DNA of 64,000 nucleotides from Streptomyces marianii (GTDB lineage Bacteria; Actinomycetota; Actinomycetes; Streptomycetales; Streptomycetaceae): assembly GCF_005795905.1 (NCBI RefSeq), contig NZ_VAWE01000001.1:2700501-2764500 (forward strand). The letters run 5' to 3'. The notes beneath the pieces were generated by a model. It had not been told where the DNA came from. It saw nothing but the letters and a program-made list of their open reading frames with translations, and did no database searches. Below, in pieces: positions 1-8,005 of this stretch (its first letter is position 1; every line of letters begins with the position of its first letter). The position numbers were made by a program, and so were the translations under genes.

Positions 1-86
1 GGACGGAGTCCGCCGGGGAATCCGCGAAGCGCCGGGCGTACGGCCCGGGAAGTACCGGCGAACCGGATGCCGCGCCGTCGTTCGCG

Positions 87-1094
87 GTGATCCCGGGTGA
101 GCAGGTGCAGCGTGCGCTGCAGGGCCACGAGAAGCGGATCGTCGAACTCGTCGAGGCCACGTACCGGTTGCACGGCGAGGGCCGTACCGTCAATCCGCCC
201 TCGTACTTCCTGCGCTTCCAGGACCGTCCGGCGTCGCGGATCATCGCGCTGCCCGCGTCGCTCGGCGGGCAGGCCGGCGTGGACGGCCTCAAGTGGATCT
301 CCAGTTTCCCGGCGAACGTGGAGGCCGGCTTTCCCCGGGCCTCGGCCGTGCTGATCCTCAACGACCACGACACCGGCTACCCCTTCGCGTGTCTGGAGGG
401 CTCGATCATCAGCGCGACCAGGACGGCCGCCTCGGCGGCGCTGGCGGCGGACCGGCTCAGCCGGGGACGGTCGGCCGGGCGCCCGGCGCGGGTCGGGTTC
501 TTCGGCACGGGACTCGTCGCCCGCTACATCCACACCTTCCTCGCCGGCACCGGCTGGTCCTTCGACGAGATCGGTGTCCACGACGTGGCGCCGGAGAGCG
601 CGGCCGGGTTCCGCTGCTACCTGGAGCAGTCGGGCACGGCGGGCCGGATCAGTGTGCACGACGATCCCGAGGAACTTATCCGCTTCAGCGACCTCGTGGT
701 ATTCGCGACCATCGCCACCGAGCCGCACGTCAGCGACCCGTCCTGGTTCGGCCACAACCCGCTGGTGCTGCACGTGTCCCTACGAGATCTCGCCCCGGAG
801 GTCCTGCTCGCCTCGGCCAATGTCGTGGACGACGTCGAGCACTGCCTCAAGGCCGACACCTCCCCGCACCTGGCGGAGCGGCTGACCGGCGGCCGCGCCT
901 TTCTGGACGGCACGCTCGACGACGTGATCGCCGGCCGGGTGACGCTCCCCGCGGACCGGCCGGTGGTCTTCTCGCCCTTCGGCCTCGGGGTGCTGGACCT
1001 CGCGGTCGGCACATGGGTCTACGACGAGGTGGCGCGCTCCGGCGGGCTGCGCGTCGTCGACGGCTTCTTCCATGAACTGCGCCGGTACGGCTGA
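87..1094 (+). CDS. sbnB: SbnB-like N-(2-amino-2-carboxyethyl)-L-glutamate dehydrogenase (5' end may lie outside window)
   Basis: Ornithine-cyclodeaminase/mu-crystallin family protein of the SbnB type. In Dap biosynthesis SbnB oxidatively splits the SbnA product to give L-2,3-diaminopropionate and 2-oxoglutarate. Family signatures seen: DGLKWISSFP near residue 67, ASAVLILNDHDTGYP near 85, ATRTAASAALAA for phosphate/substrate contact, and the NAD Rossmann loop VGFFGTGLVARYIH near 137. The frame is open to the left edge and the GTG at 87 has no Shine-Dalgarno. FAVIPGEQV resembles an internal N-terminal motif, so translation probably begins upstream of the window. An SbnA-like gene follows 144 bp downstream, which supports the assignment. 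The final product (siderophore, NRPS product or other) cannot be told from here. Confidence 0.88.
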   Translation: MIPGEQVQRALQGHEKRIVELVEATYRLHGEGRTVNPPSYFLRFQDRPASRIIALPASLGGQAGVDGLKWISSFPANVEAGFPRASAVLILNDHDTGYPFACLEGSIISATRTAASAALAADRLSRGRSAGRPARVGFFGTGLVARYIHTFLAGTGWSFDEIGVHDVAPESAAGFRCYLEQSGTAGRISVHDDPEELIRFSDLVVFATIATEPHVSDPSWFGHNPLVLHVSLRDLAPEVLLASANVVDDVEHCLKADTSPHLAERLTGGRAFLDGTLDDVIAGRVTLPADRPVVFSPFGLGVLDLAVGTWVYDEVARSGGLRVVDGFFHELRRYG

Positions 1095-1122
1095 GCCGCC
1101 CGGAAGCCAGTGAGGAGGCACC

Positions 1123-1227
1123 TTGCAGAACTGGTCACCCGGAGAGATCAACGGTCAGGTCTCCGTAGCAGCTACGGACGACTCCACGGCCGCTGACGCA
1201 GGGGCCCGACGGGCCCGCTGCAGATGA
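1123..1227 (+). CDS. possible 34-aa peptide gene between sbnB and sbnA
   Basis: The 143-bp gap between the two Dap genes holds an ORF that begins with TTG 4 nt after a full AGGAGG and ends in TGA 10 nt before the sbnA start. Its stop codon overlaps the sbnA ribosome-binding site (gatgaggagg). The peptide begins MQNWSPGEINGQVSV and ends ARRARCR. An in-frame TGA just upstream (1111) makes the TTG the only early start. About 70% of third positions are G/C, lower than the neighbours, so coding is not certain. It could be a leader that couples translation, a precursor-like peptide, or chance. I recognise no family. Confidence 0.35.
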   Translation: MQNWSPGEINGQVSVAATDDSTAADAGARRARCR

Positions 1228-1237
1228 GGAGGCCATC

Positions 1238-2332
1238 GTGCCTGTCATATCCGTTCCCCAAGACTTCAACGAAGACGATCTCTACATCGACCTCGAGTCG
1301 ATATTCGGGCGCTCGCTCTTCCTGAAGTGCGAGGGCTTCAACTTCGCCGGCTCGATCAAGCTGAAGGCCGCGATCGAGATGGTGGAGACCGCCGAAAGGG
1401 ACGGAGTCCTGACGCCGGATTCGATCCTCGTGGAGTCCTCCTCGGGCAACCTGGGCGTGGCACTGAGCATGATCGCGGCGAGCAAGGGCTACAGGTTCCT
1501 GTGCGTCACCGACTCGCGCTGCAATCTGACGACCCGGCTGATGATGGAGGCCCTGGGCAGCCAGGTGCACGTCATCGCCGGCCAGGAGGCCAACGGCAGC
1601 TTCCTGGGCGCGCGGATCGACTACCTCCGTACGCTGTGCGCCTCCGACAGCCGGTACGTGTGGCTCAGCCAGTACACGAACCCGGGCAACTGGAAGGCGC
1701 ACTACCGCAGGACGGCGCCTGAGATCGCACATCGGTTCCCCGAGCTGGACACGCTGTTCGTCGGCGCCGGGACCACGGGCACGCTGATGGGCTGCGCCCG
1801 CTTCTTCCGCGAGTGGCACCGGCCGGTGCGGATCATCGCGGTGGACAGCGTCGGCTCCGTGTCCTTCGGCGGTGAGGCGGGGCGCAGGATGATCCCCGGG
1901 CTGGGGATGAGCATCCGTCCTCCGCTGCTCGACGAGTCCTTCGTGGACGAGGTCATCCGTGTGGAGGAACGGGACACCATCCGGGCCTGCCACCGGCTGG
2001 CCCGCCGGGGGTTCCTGTTCGGCGGCTCCACCGGCACCGTCGTCAGCGGCGCGATGGGCTGGCTCGCCGAGCACGGCGGCGACGGGCGCACGGCGGTGGC
2101 CATCGCCCCGGACCTGGGCGAGCGGTACCTCGACACCGTCTACCAGACCAACTGGCTGCACGGTCTCTACGGTGACGACGTGCTCGGCCCCGAACCGGCG
2201 AACACCGAGTCCTGGGTCCTGCCCACCTCTCCCCCGCCGGCACCGTCGCCGGGTGGACGGCGTCCCCACCTGCGCGCGGGCGAACGCGCAGGCCGCCGGC
2301 GCCACCGGCGCAAGAGCGGCGGGGAGCCGTGA
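1238..2332 (+). CDS. sbnA: SbnA-like 2,3-diaminopropionate biosynthesis PLP enzyme (O-phosphoserine/glutamate condensing)
   Basis: Fold-type II PLP enzyme of the cysteine-synthase family, SbnA branch, which condenses O-phospho-L-serine with L-glutamate. The PLP lysine lies in FAGSIKLKAA (Lys41), the substrate loop is SSSGNLGVAL (67-76), and the phosphate-binding glycine loop is GAGTTGTLMG near 177. Together with the SbnB-like gene it makes a complete Dap pathway. The GTG start at 1238 has a strong GAGGAGG. At 364 aa it is somewhat longer than typical SbnA; the extra is a Pro/Arg-rich tail. It is the last gene before a strong terminator. Confidence 0.9.
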   Translation: MPVISVPQDFNEDDLYIDLESIFGRSLFLKCEGFNFAGSIKLKAAIEMVETAERDGVLTPDSILVESSSGNLGVALSMIAASKGYRFLCVTDSRCNLTTRLMMEALGSQVHVIAGQEANGSFLGARIDYLRTLCASDSRYVWLSQYTNPGNWKAHYRRTAPEIAHRFPELDTLFVGAGTTGTLMGCARFFREWHRPVRIIAVDSVGSVSFGGEAGRRMIPGLGMSIRPPLLDESFVDEVIRVEERDTIRACHRLARRGFLFGGSTGTVVSGAMGWLAEHGGDGRTAVAIAPDLGERYLDTVYQTNWLHGLYGDDVLGPEPANTESWVLPTSPPPAPSPGGRRPHLRAGERAGRRRHRRKSGGEP

Positions 2333-2456
2333 GCTCCGCGTCGAGCGTACGGCCGGCACGGAACAGCTCCGCCCGCCCTGCCGCTTCGCCGGTGGCCACC
2401 AGGGCGTGACCGGCCTCTGCCACCACGCCGCCCGCCACCACGAGCCCGACGTCGGC

Positions 2457-2505
2457 CGCCCGACGGGCACGTGGGCGGTGCACCGGCCCACGTGCCCGTC
2501 GGGCG
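2457..2505. terminator. bidirectional terminator with 20-bp perfect stem
   Basis: Arms 2457-2476 and 2486-2505 are perfectly complementary around a 9-nt loop, which itself contains GGTGCACC. It sits between the converging sbnA-like gene (stop 2332) and the enolase gene (stop 2539), so it can stop transcription from both sides. It marks the border between the Dap unit and the catabolic regulon. Confidence 0.8.
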
Positions 2506-2538
2506 GGTGGAGGCAGCGCGCCGGACGGCCGGGCCTGC

Positions 2539-3624
2539 TCACAGAGGCGCCAGCCGGTGGCCCAGCCCTGGCAGGTCCGGGAGCTGGACATGGCCCGTGC
2601 CGTTCGTCGCCGCGAAGGTCTCCGGGGCGAGCGGCTCCTGTTCGACGAGCAGGGGCCCGACCAGGTCGGGCGGGACCGTGGCGTGCGGGAGGGCCGCTGA
2701 GAGATGGGCGGCGGCGAGGGTGGCGACGCCGAACTCCGGCATGCTGCCGATCTTCACGGACAGGCCGGCGGCCTCGGCGACGGCGGCGATCTGGCGCGCC
2801 CGGTGGAGACCGCCGACCTTCAGGATCTTGATGTTGAGCACATCGGCGGCGCCGCGGCGGACGATCTCCAGCGCGTCGTGGAGCGACTGGAGCGACTCGT
2901 CGGCCATCACCCGTGCTCCGCCCTGGGCGCGCAGCGCGGCGAGCCCGGCCAGGTCCCAGCGGGGCAGGGGCTGTTCGACGAGGTCGAGTCCGGCGTCGGC
3001 GAGGCGCGTGACCGTGCGGAGCGCGCTGCCCGGCGCGTACCCCTCGTTGGCGTCGAGGGAGAGCGACACGGAATCGGGGACGGACTTCCGCACGGCGGCG
3101 ACGAGTTCGACGTCCCGGTCGGGATCCTCGCCGCCCTTGAGCTTGATGTGGTGGAAGCCGCGCTCGGCGTACCGCGCGGCCTCCTCGACGCTCTCCGCGA
3201 TGCTGCCGAGTCCGACGACCCACGTGCTGGGCACACGATGGGTGACGGCCCCGCCCAGGAGGAAGTGCGCGGGCCAGCCCGCGGCGCGGGCGGCCAGGTC
3301 GTGGAGGGCGAGGTCGAGTGCGGCCTTGGCCAGGTGCTGGCCGCGGATCGCGGCGTCCATGGCCGCGTGCGCCCCTGCCAGATCGCGCGGGTCGCGGCCG
3401 ATGAGGGCGGGCGCCGCGTGCTCGGTGAGGGCGGCCCGCAGCCCGGCCAGGGTCTCCCCCGTGTACGCGGTCATCGGTGAGGCCTCGCCGAAGCCCGACG
3501 CCCCGTCGGTGGTGCGTACCTCCACCAGCAGGCTGACGAGTTCGGGGCTGGTGCCGCTGCTGATCGCGAACGGGCGTCGGTAGGGGGCGCGGACCACTCG
3601 GGTGTGGAACGAGGCGATCTTCAA
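2539..3624 (-). CDS. enolase-superfamily enzyme (muconate-cycloisomerase / dipeptide-epimerase type)
   Basis: Enolase-superfamily enzyme of 361 aa. These enzymes abstract an alpha-proton from a carboxylate bound to Mg2+. The N-terminal capping domain is followed by the barrel with the KxK base motif HIKLKGG (about residues 161-167), metal ligands in SLDANEGY, LVEQPLP and MADESL, and the second base in NIKILKVGG. A lysine on both faces points to the muconate lactonizing/epimerase/NSAR subgroup rather than mandelate racemase. TTG start at 3624 with GAAGGAG upstream. An operator palindrome lies 27 nt upstream of the start, tying it to the neighbouring regulon. Substrate unknown. Confidence 0.85.
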   Translation of the reverse strand: MKIASFHTRVVRAPYRRPFAISSGTSPELVSLLVEVRTTDGASGFGEASPMTAYTGETLAGLRAALTEHAAPALIGRDPRDLAGAHAAMDAAIRGQHLAKAALDLALHDLAARAAGWPAHFLLGGAVTHRVPSTWVVGLGSIAESVEEAARYAERGFHHIKLKGGEDPDRDVELVAAVRKSVPDSVSLSLDANEGYAPGSALRTVTRLADAGLDLVEQPLPRWDLAGLAALRAQGGARVMADESLQSLHDALEIVRRGAADVLNIKILKVGGLHRARQIAAVAEAAGLSVKIGSMPEFGVATLAAAHLSAALPHATVPPDLVGPLLVEQEPLAPETFAATNGTGHVQLPDLPGLGHRLAPL

Positions 3625-3651
3625 GCCGGCTCAGCTCCTTCGCAGGCGTCG

Positions 3652-3669
3652 TTTCGGTCCGGACCGTAA
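3652..3669. promoter_or_regulatory. operator site 1 of the TTWCGGYCCRGRCCGWAA family
   Basis: TTTCGGTCCGGACCGTAA, an 18-bp palindrome with one mismatched arm position, 27 nt upstream of the enolase gene start. The same motif stands before three other transcription units in this cluster (5183, 9021, 13608). Confidence 0.7.
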
Positions 3670-3822
3670 CTTCCCTCACGGCGGCCGTACGCAAACGGAC
3701 GCGGGCGGGGGTGCGGCCTCGCCCGGTCCGCCGCCCCGAACGGCACCCGTCCCGGCGCGGAGCACCGCCCCCGAACCGCACCGTTCCTGGCGGAGTACCG
3801 CCCCGCCCGGCGGCCCGCCGGC

Positions 3823-5055
3823 CTACAGCCGTACCCGGTACACGATCGGCGGCCGGCCCGTCCGCCCCTCCTGGCGGATTCCCGTCGGGACGGCCACACC
3901 CGCCCGCTCCAGCCGTTTGAGTATCCGGCGCGCCGTGCGTTGCTGCACCGACAGGTGCTCGGCGACCGCGTGCGCCGTGAGTCCCTCTCCGCGGTTCTCG
4001 GAGGCCAGTTCCCGCAGCCGGTCCAGCGTCTGGGGGCTGATGCCGGACCGCCGCGCCAGCAGCGCCGCTCCCCCGCGCGGGGCGGTCGCGCCGTCGGGGC
4101 CCCCCGCGGCGCCGTCGATGACGATGTCGACGTCGTCGGTCATCGACACGACGCCCGCGGCGGCCCCCACGGACCGGGCCCGGTTCACCGCGCGGCGCGC
4201 CAGTGCCTCCGCCTCGGCGGCGGTGCGCCCGAGGCCGAAGCCGATGTGGGCGGTGCCGTGCCGGGCGGCGAGACCTTCGAGGAAGGGGATGCGGGTGAAC
4301 CGGTCCGTAGCCTTCTCGAGCACGCCCCGGGTGGTGACGACGAGCCGCCGGCCGTCGGGCAGGGCGGCGAGGCTGCCGCCGAGGATCCTCACGTCGTCGG
4401 CGAGCCGGTCGTCCGCGCCGGGCAGGTCGATGACCCCGAGGGCGACCTGGGCGTCGCCGCTGTGCCGTCCCGCCGTGGCGAGGGCGAGCGCCTGGAGGGT
4501 CGCGAGGATCGAGTGCCGCGAGGGTGCGAGCCGTACGGTGTGGGTCCGGTGCTCCAGGACGTGGAAGGCCGAGCCGAGACAGGTGATCGCGACCCTCGAC
4601 CGCCCGGTCTCGCGCGCCTCCAGGTGGAAGTCGACGAGGTCCTGGGAGGTGAGTCCGGGCCGGTAGGGCAGGACCTGTATGTGCTCGGTGGGGAGCTTCG
4701 CCTCCGTGAGCGTCTCCAGTACCTCGTCGCGGCGCAGGGTGTCGATGGAGACGCGGGAGACGTCGTGGCCGAGCCGGAGCAGTTCGACAAGCGCCCGCAG
4801 CAGCGTGGCGCCGCTGTAGGGCACGTACATCGCGGGGCGGTCGAGGACGCCCGCCGCCTCGGCGAGGCTGTGCGGGACGACCCCGGTGAACAGCAGGGCG
4901 TCCGTGGCGGACGCGGCGCCGGTGACGACGCCCGTCGTCTCGTCCTCGTGGCGGTACGGGAGCGGCAGCAGCCGGCCCGCGCCCGCCTGGCCGCCGACGG
5001 CGACCACCTTGCGGACCAGGTCCTCGGGGCCTATCACGCCGACCGTGAGCGGCAT
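3823..5055 (-). CDS. cluster transcriptional regulator, nucleotidyl-cyclase-like domain plus winged helix
   Basis: A 410-aa protein. Residues 1 to about 150 look like an alpha/beta sensor (VGVIGPEDLVRKVVAVGGQ, then YVPYSGATLLRAL). The middle has a GGDEF-like cyclase-homology stretch (AHIGFGLGRTAAEAEALA) without catalytic signatures. The C-terminus (about 345-410) is a winged HTH (GLTAHAVAEHLSVQQRTARRI). The start at 5055 was chosen for MPLTVG with GGAGAC upstream; an earlier in-frame start gives an unlikely Arg/Pro leader. It is divergent from the DegT gene, and the shared gap holds an operator, so autoregulation is plausible. It is the only DNA-binding protein in the cluster and therefore the best candidate to bind the four palindromes. 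Ligand unknown; I do not recognise a named family. Confidence 0.72.
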   Translation of the reverse strand: MPLTVGVIGPEDLVRKVVAVGGQAGAGRLLPLPYRHEDETTGVVTGAASATDALLFTGVVPHSLAEAAGVLDRPAMYVPYSGATLLRALVELLRLGHDVSRVSIDTLRRDEVLETLTEAKLPTEHIQVLPYRPGLTSQDLVDFHLEARETGRSRVAITCLGSAFHVLEHRTHTVRLAPSRHSILATLQALALATAGRHSGDAQVALGVIDLPGADDRLADDVRILGGSLAALPDGRRLVVTTRGVLEKATDRFTRIPFLEGLAARHGTAHIGFGLGRTAAEAEALARRAVNRARSVGAAAGVVSMTDDVDIVIDGAAGGPDGATAPRGGAALLARRSGISPQTLDRLRELASENRGEGLTAHAVAEHLSVQQRTARRILKRLERAGVAVPTGIRQEGRTGRPPIVYRVRL

Positions 5056-5182
5056 GGCCCGGTCTCCGTTCTGCCGAGGTCGCGGCGGCGACCTGCGAGG
5101 GGTGTGACGCACGTACCGGCGGGGCCGGGGACGCGTTCCGCGGGGGGCGCTCGTGATTGACGGCCGACCACGGGGGTTCTAG

Positions 5183-5200
5183 TTTCGGCCCAGGCCATAA
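5183..5200. promoter_or_regulatory. operator site 2 of the cluster palindrome
   Basis: TTTCGGCCCAGGCCATAA, 29 nt upstream of the DegT gene and in the divergent gap with the regulator gene. It matches the minus-strand reading of site 13608 at 16 of 18 positions; the right arm is imperfect. Confidence 0.6.
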
Positions 5201-5229
5201 TCGCGTGCTGCCGAGAGGATAATCCCCCG

Positions 5230-6363
5230 ATGCCGCAACGGGAAATGCCACTGCCCACAGTTCTCGAACCGCGTGGCAGGACCTTCGGCGAGGAGGAGCG
5301 CGCCGCGGTGCTCCGGGTCCTCGACTCGGCGGTCCTGTGCGGGGCGTTCGGCCGGGAGACCCGGGCGCTGGAGTCGGAGATGGCGGCGCTGTACGGGCGG
5401 GCGGAGGCCGTCTCGTCCAGTTCCGGAACCGCCGCGCTGCATCTCGCGGTCGCGGCCGCCGGGGTGGGTCCCGGCGACGAGGTCGTCACCACCCCGATCT
5501 CGGACTTCGGCACGGTCGCGCCGGTCCTCGCCCAGGGCGGCAGGGTGGTGTTCGCGGACGTGCGGGCGGACGACGGCAATCTCGACCCGGAGGCGGTGGA
5601 GGCGGCGATCACTCCGCGCACCCGGGCGGTCGTCGCGGTCCATCTCTTCGGCGGTGCCGCGGACGTGGTCCGGCTGCGGGAGATCTGCGACCGGCACGGG
5701 CTGCCGCTGATCGAGGACTGCGCGCAGGCGTGGCTGGGCGAGGACGAGACCGGCCGGCTCCTCGGCACCGTCGGCGACATCGCCTGTTTCAGCCTCCAGC
5801 AGTACAAGCACATCACGGCGGGCGACGGTGGTCTGAGCATCACGGACGACCCGGAACTGGCCCGCAGGATGCGGCTGTTCATGGACAAGGGCTGGGACCG
5901 CGCGGAGGGCCGCATCCATCGCACGATGGGGCTGAACTACCGGATGACGGAGCTCGTCGCCGCGGTCGCCCGGGCCCAGCTGACCCGGGTCTCCGAGGTC
6001 GTACGGGTGCGGCGGGAGCGGGCAGCGCGGTTCGCGGCGGCCGTCGAGGGGTTCGGGCCGTCCCCGGAAGTCCGTCTCCCGTCCCGGCGGACCGGGCACG
6101 CCTGGTGGGTGATGCCGCTGCTCGTGGACGACAACTCCCGCTGGGCGAAGGACCTGCGGGCCGCGGGCGTACCGGCGCTGCCGGGCTATCTGGAACGGCC
6201 CCTGTACGCCAATCCGGCACTGTCCGGCCATCCGGCGGGCCCGTGTCCCCGGGCGGAGACGCTGATCGACCGTACGCTGCTGGTGCTTCAGTGGAACGAG
6301 GCCTACACCGAGGACGACGTCGACCGGATCGCCCGGGCGCTGGGCGAGGTGGGAGCGCGATGA
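5230..6363 (+). CDS. DegT/DnrJ/EryC1-family PLP aminotransferase
   Basis: Fold-type I PLP enzyme of 377 aa. The PLP lysine is in SLQQYKHITAGDGG (Lys193), the pyridine-binding Asp is in IEDCAQAW (Asp163), and the phosphate loop is SSSSGTAALHLA (62-73). Members usually aminate keto-sugars on nucleotide carriers; some act on cyclitols or other ketones. ATG start at 5230. Its stop overlaps the next ATG (ATGA), the first of two coupled junctions in this three-gene operon. Its presence in an uptake/degradation cluster is unusual for a sugar-nucleotide aminotransferase, so the reaction may run in the deaminating direction; that is inference. Confidence 0.85.
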   Translation: MPQREMPLPTVLEPRGRTFGEEERAAVLRVLDSAVLCGAFGRETRALESEMAALYGRAEAVSSSSGTAALHLAVAAAGVGPGDEVVTTPISDFGTVAPVLAQGGRVVFADVRADDGNLDPEAVEAAITPRTRAVVAVHLFGGAADVVRLREICDRHGLPLIEDCAQAWLGEDETGRLLGTVGDIACFSLQQYKHITAGDGGLSITDDPELARRMRLFMDKGWDRAEGRIHRTMGLNYRMTELVAAVARAQLTRVSEVVRVRRERAARFAAAVEGFGPSPEVRLPSRRTGHAWWVMPLLVDDNSRWAKDLRAAGVPALPGYLERPLYANPALSGHPAGPCPRAETLIDRTLLVLQWNEAYTEDDVDRIARALGEVGAR

Positions 6364-7136
6364 GCACGAGCACGACGGTCGAGTACGACCGGCCGCCCGC
6401 GTACGACTGGCTGACACCGTCGCCACGGGAGCAGGTCGGCTGGGACGTGGACGTGCTGTACGGGCCGTGGCCCCGGCACCACCGGGACGCCTCGCTCGCG
6501 GAGGTGCACCGGCGCCTCGACCGCTCCCCCGTCTGCGGCGCCCTCGCGCTGTCCACGCGCGGTCCGCTGTTCGACGACCGGGCGGGCAACGAGGAGACGC
6601 TGCGCGACCTCGCTGACTGCCCGGAGCTGCTGCCGGTGGGCACCGTCGACGTCCGGGACGCGATGACCGCCGAGGACCGGCTGGACGAACTGGCGGCCGC
6701 GGGAGTCCGCTTCCTGCGGCTGTTCACCGTCGAGCAGGCCGCCGACCCGGGCTTCCCCGGCTACCGGCGGGTCGTCGACCTGGCCCTGGCGCGCGGGATG
6801 GTGCTGCTCCACGACGGCGACCCGCGCCGCTACGGCCCGCCCCTGATGGACCGCGGGGCCGATGTCGTCTTCCTGGACCTGCACGCGTATCTGCTGGCGG
6901 ACTTCCTGCTGATGGCACGTGAGGAGCCTGGGTTCCGGGTGACGACCCGGATGCTGTCGGGTCCCGACTCCGTCGAGCGGGTCGTGCACGCGGTGGGGGC
7001 GCGCCATCTGGTCTTCGGCTCGCGCACCCCGTTCATGGACATCTCGCCGCTGACGCTGCGGCTGCGCTACGCGGACATCTCCGACGACGAGCGCGACGCG
7101 ATCGCCACGAGGAACATCGAGGAGCTGCTGAGCTGA
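6360..7136 (+). CDS. amidohydrolase-like TIM-barrel protein lacking the HxH metal motif
   Basis: 258 aa, related to the amidohydrolase-2 (PF04909) fold by its overall pattern, including the end GSRTPFMDISPLTLRL followed by DDERDAIATRNIEELL, which mirrors the usual FGSD-P plus SDEER-N-LL ending. The N-terminal DxHxH is absent (VDVLYGPWPRHH instead), and GSR replaces the catalytic GTD/GSD. It starts inside the DegT stop (ATGA) and ends by overlapping the next ATG (TGATG), so it should be co-translated with the intact amidohydrolase that follows. It may be a non-catalytic partner subunit or an enzyme with a changed mechanism. Confidence 0.72.
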   Translation: MSTSTTVEYDRPPAYDWLTPSPREQVGWDVDVLYGPWPRHHRDASLAEVHRRLDRSPVCGALALSTRGPLFDDRAGNEETLRDLADCPELLPVGTVDVRDAMTAEDRLDELAAAGVRFLRLFTVEQAADPGFPGYRRVVDLALARGMVLLHDGDPRRYGPPLMDRGADVVFLDLHAYLLADFLLMAREEPGFRVTTRMLSGPDSVERVVHAVGARHLVFGSRTPFMDISPLTLRLRYADISDDERDAIATRNIEELLS

Positions 7137-7876
7137 TGCCGATCATCGACGTGCACGCCCATGTGGGCCGCTGGCAGTTCCACCTCACCTGCGGCGACGC
7201 GGACGAGAACCTGCGTCTGATGGACCGGTACGGCATCGACCTCCAACTGGTGTCGGCGTCCGAGGCGGTGGTGTACGACGCGGTCGCGGGCAACGCCGCG
7301 CTGACGAAGGAGCTGGCGTCCCGGCCGCGCCTGTACGGCTACGCCGTGGTGAACCCGAACCGGATCGAGGAGAGCTCCGCGGACCTGCGCCGTTGTCTGG
7401 ACTCCGGGCGGTTCGTCGGCGCGAAGATCCACACGCACTATCCGGGGCGGCTGCCCGGCTCGCGGGAGATGGCCGAGGCGTTCGACGTGGTCGCCGAGGC
7501 GGGCGTACCGCTGCTGCTGCACACCTGGGGGCGGGAGGTCTCCCAGCTGCCCGACATGGTGGCCGCGCGCCCGGGACTGCGGGTCGTCATGGGCCACGCG
7601 GGCGGGGACGCGTGGCGGGAGGCGGCGCACGCGGCCGCTTCGTGCGAGGGGCTGTACCTGGAGCACTGCCGTACCGCCGCCGACGCGGGCCGGATCGCCT
7701 ACGCGCGCGAGGCCGGGGTGCCGGTGGAGCGGATGCTGTTCGGCACGGACGCGACGCTCATCGACCCCTGCTGGTCGCTGGGCGTGCTGCGGGACGCCGG
7801 GTTCACCCCGGCGGAGCTGGACCGGGTGCTGTGGCGGAACGCCGCGGAGCTGTTCGGCCTCGAGGTCCCCGCCTGA
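7136..7876 (+). CDS. metal-dependent amidohydrolase (amidohydrolase-2 family)
   Basis: 246 aa, a TIM-barrel hydrolase/decarboxylase with the full metal set: DVHAHVG at the N-terminus (HxH), LLLHTWG, VVMGHAGG and FGTDATLIDP (catalytic Asp). It belongs to the broad ACMSD/lactonase-type PF04909 group, which hydrolyses lactones or amides or decarboxylates aromatic acids. ATG overlaps the upstream stop by 1 nt. It is the last gene of the operon starting at 5230 and is followed at 7894 by a strong hairpin. Substrate not deducible. Confidence 0.82.
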   Translation: MPIIDVHAHVGRWQFHLTCGDADENLRLMDRYGIDLQLVSASEAVVYDAVAGNAALTKELASRPRLYGYAVVNPNRIEESSADLRRCLDSGRFVGAKIHTHYPGRLPGSREMAEAFDVVAEAGVPLLLHTWGREVSQLPDMVAARPGLRVVMGHAGGDAWREAAHAAASCEGLYLEHCRTAADAGRIAYAREAGVPVERMLFGTDATLIDPCWSLGVLRDAGFTPAELDRVLWRNAAELFGLEVPA

Positions 7877-7893
7877 CGCCGCCGGGCGCCCGA

Positions 7894-7933
7894 GGGCGGG
7901 GCCCGGTTCCCGTCCTGCCGCCGGGCCCCGCCC
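7894..7933. terminator. bidirectional terminator hairpin
   Basis: Arms 7894-7906 and 7921-7933 form a perfect 13-bp GC stem with a 14-nt loop, between the converging amidohydrolase (stop 7876) and DapA-like (stop 8006) genes. Confidence 0.7.
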
Positions 7934-8005
7934 GGTGGCCCGCCCCACCGCCGTCCGGCACTCCCCCGGCCGCTCCTGCCGGGCGCCCCCGGCGGGGGAG
8001 CGCAC

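Noticed and set aside
1172..5251. 1359-codon minus-strand frame
   Set aside because: It runs antisense to the sbnA-like gene and out of frame through the enolase and regulator genes. Its Arg/Pro/Gly-rich composition is a GC-bias shadow.
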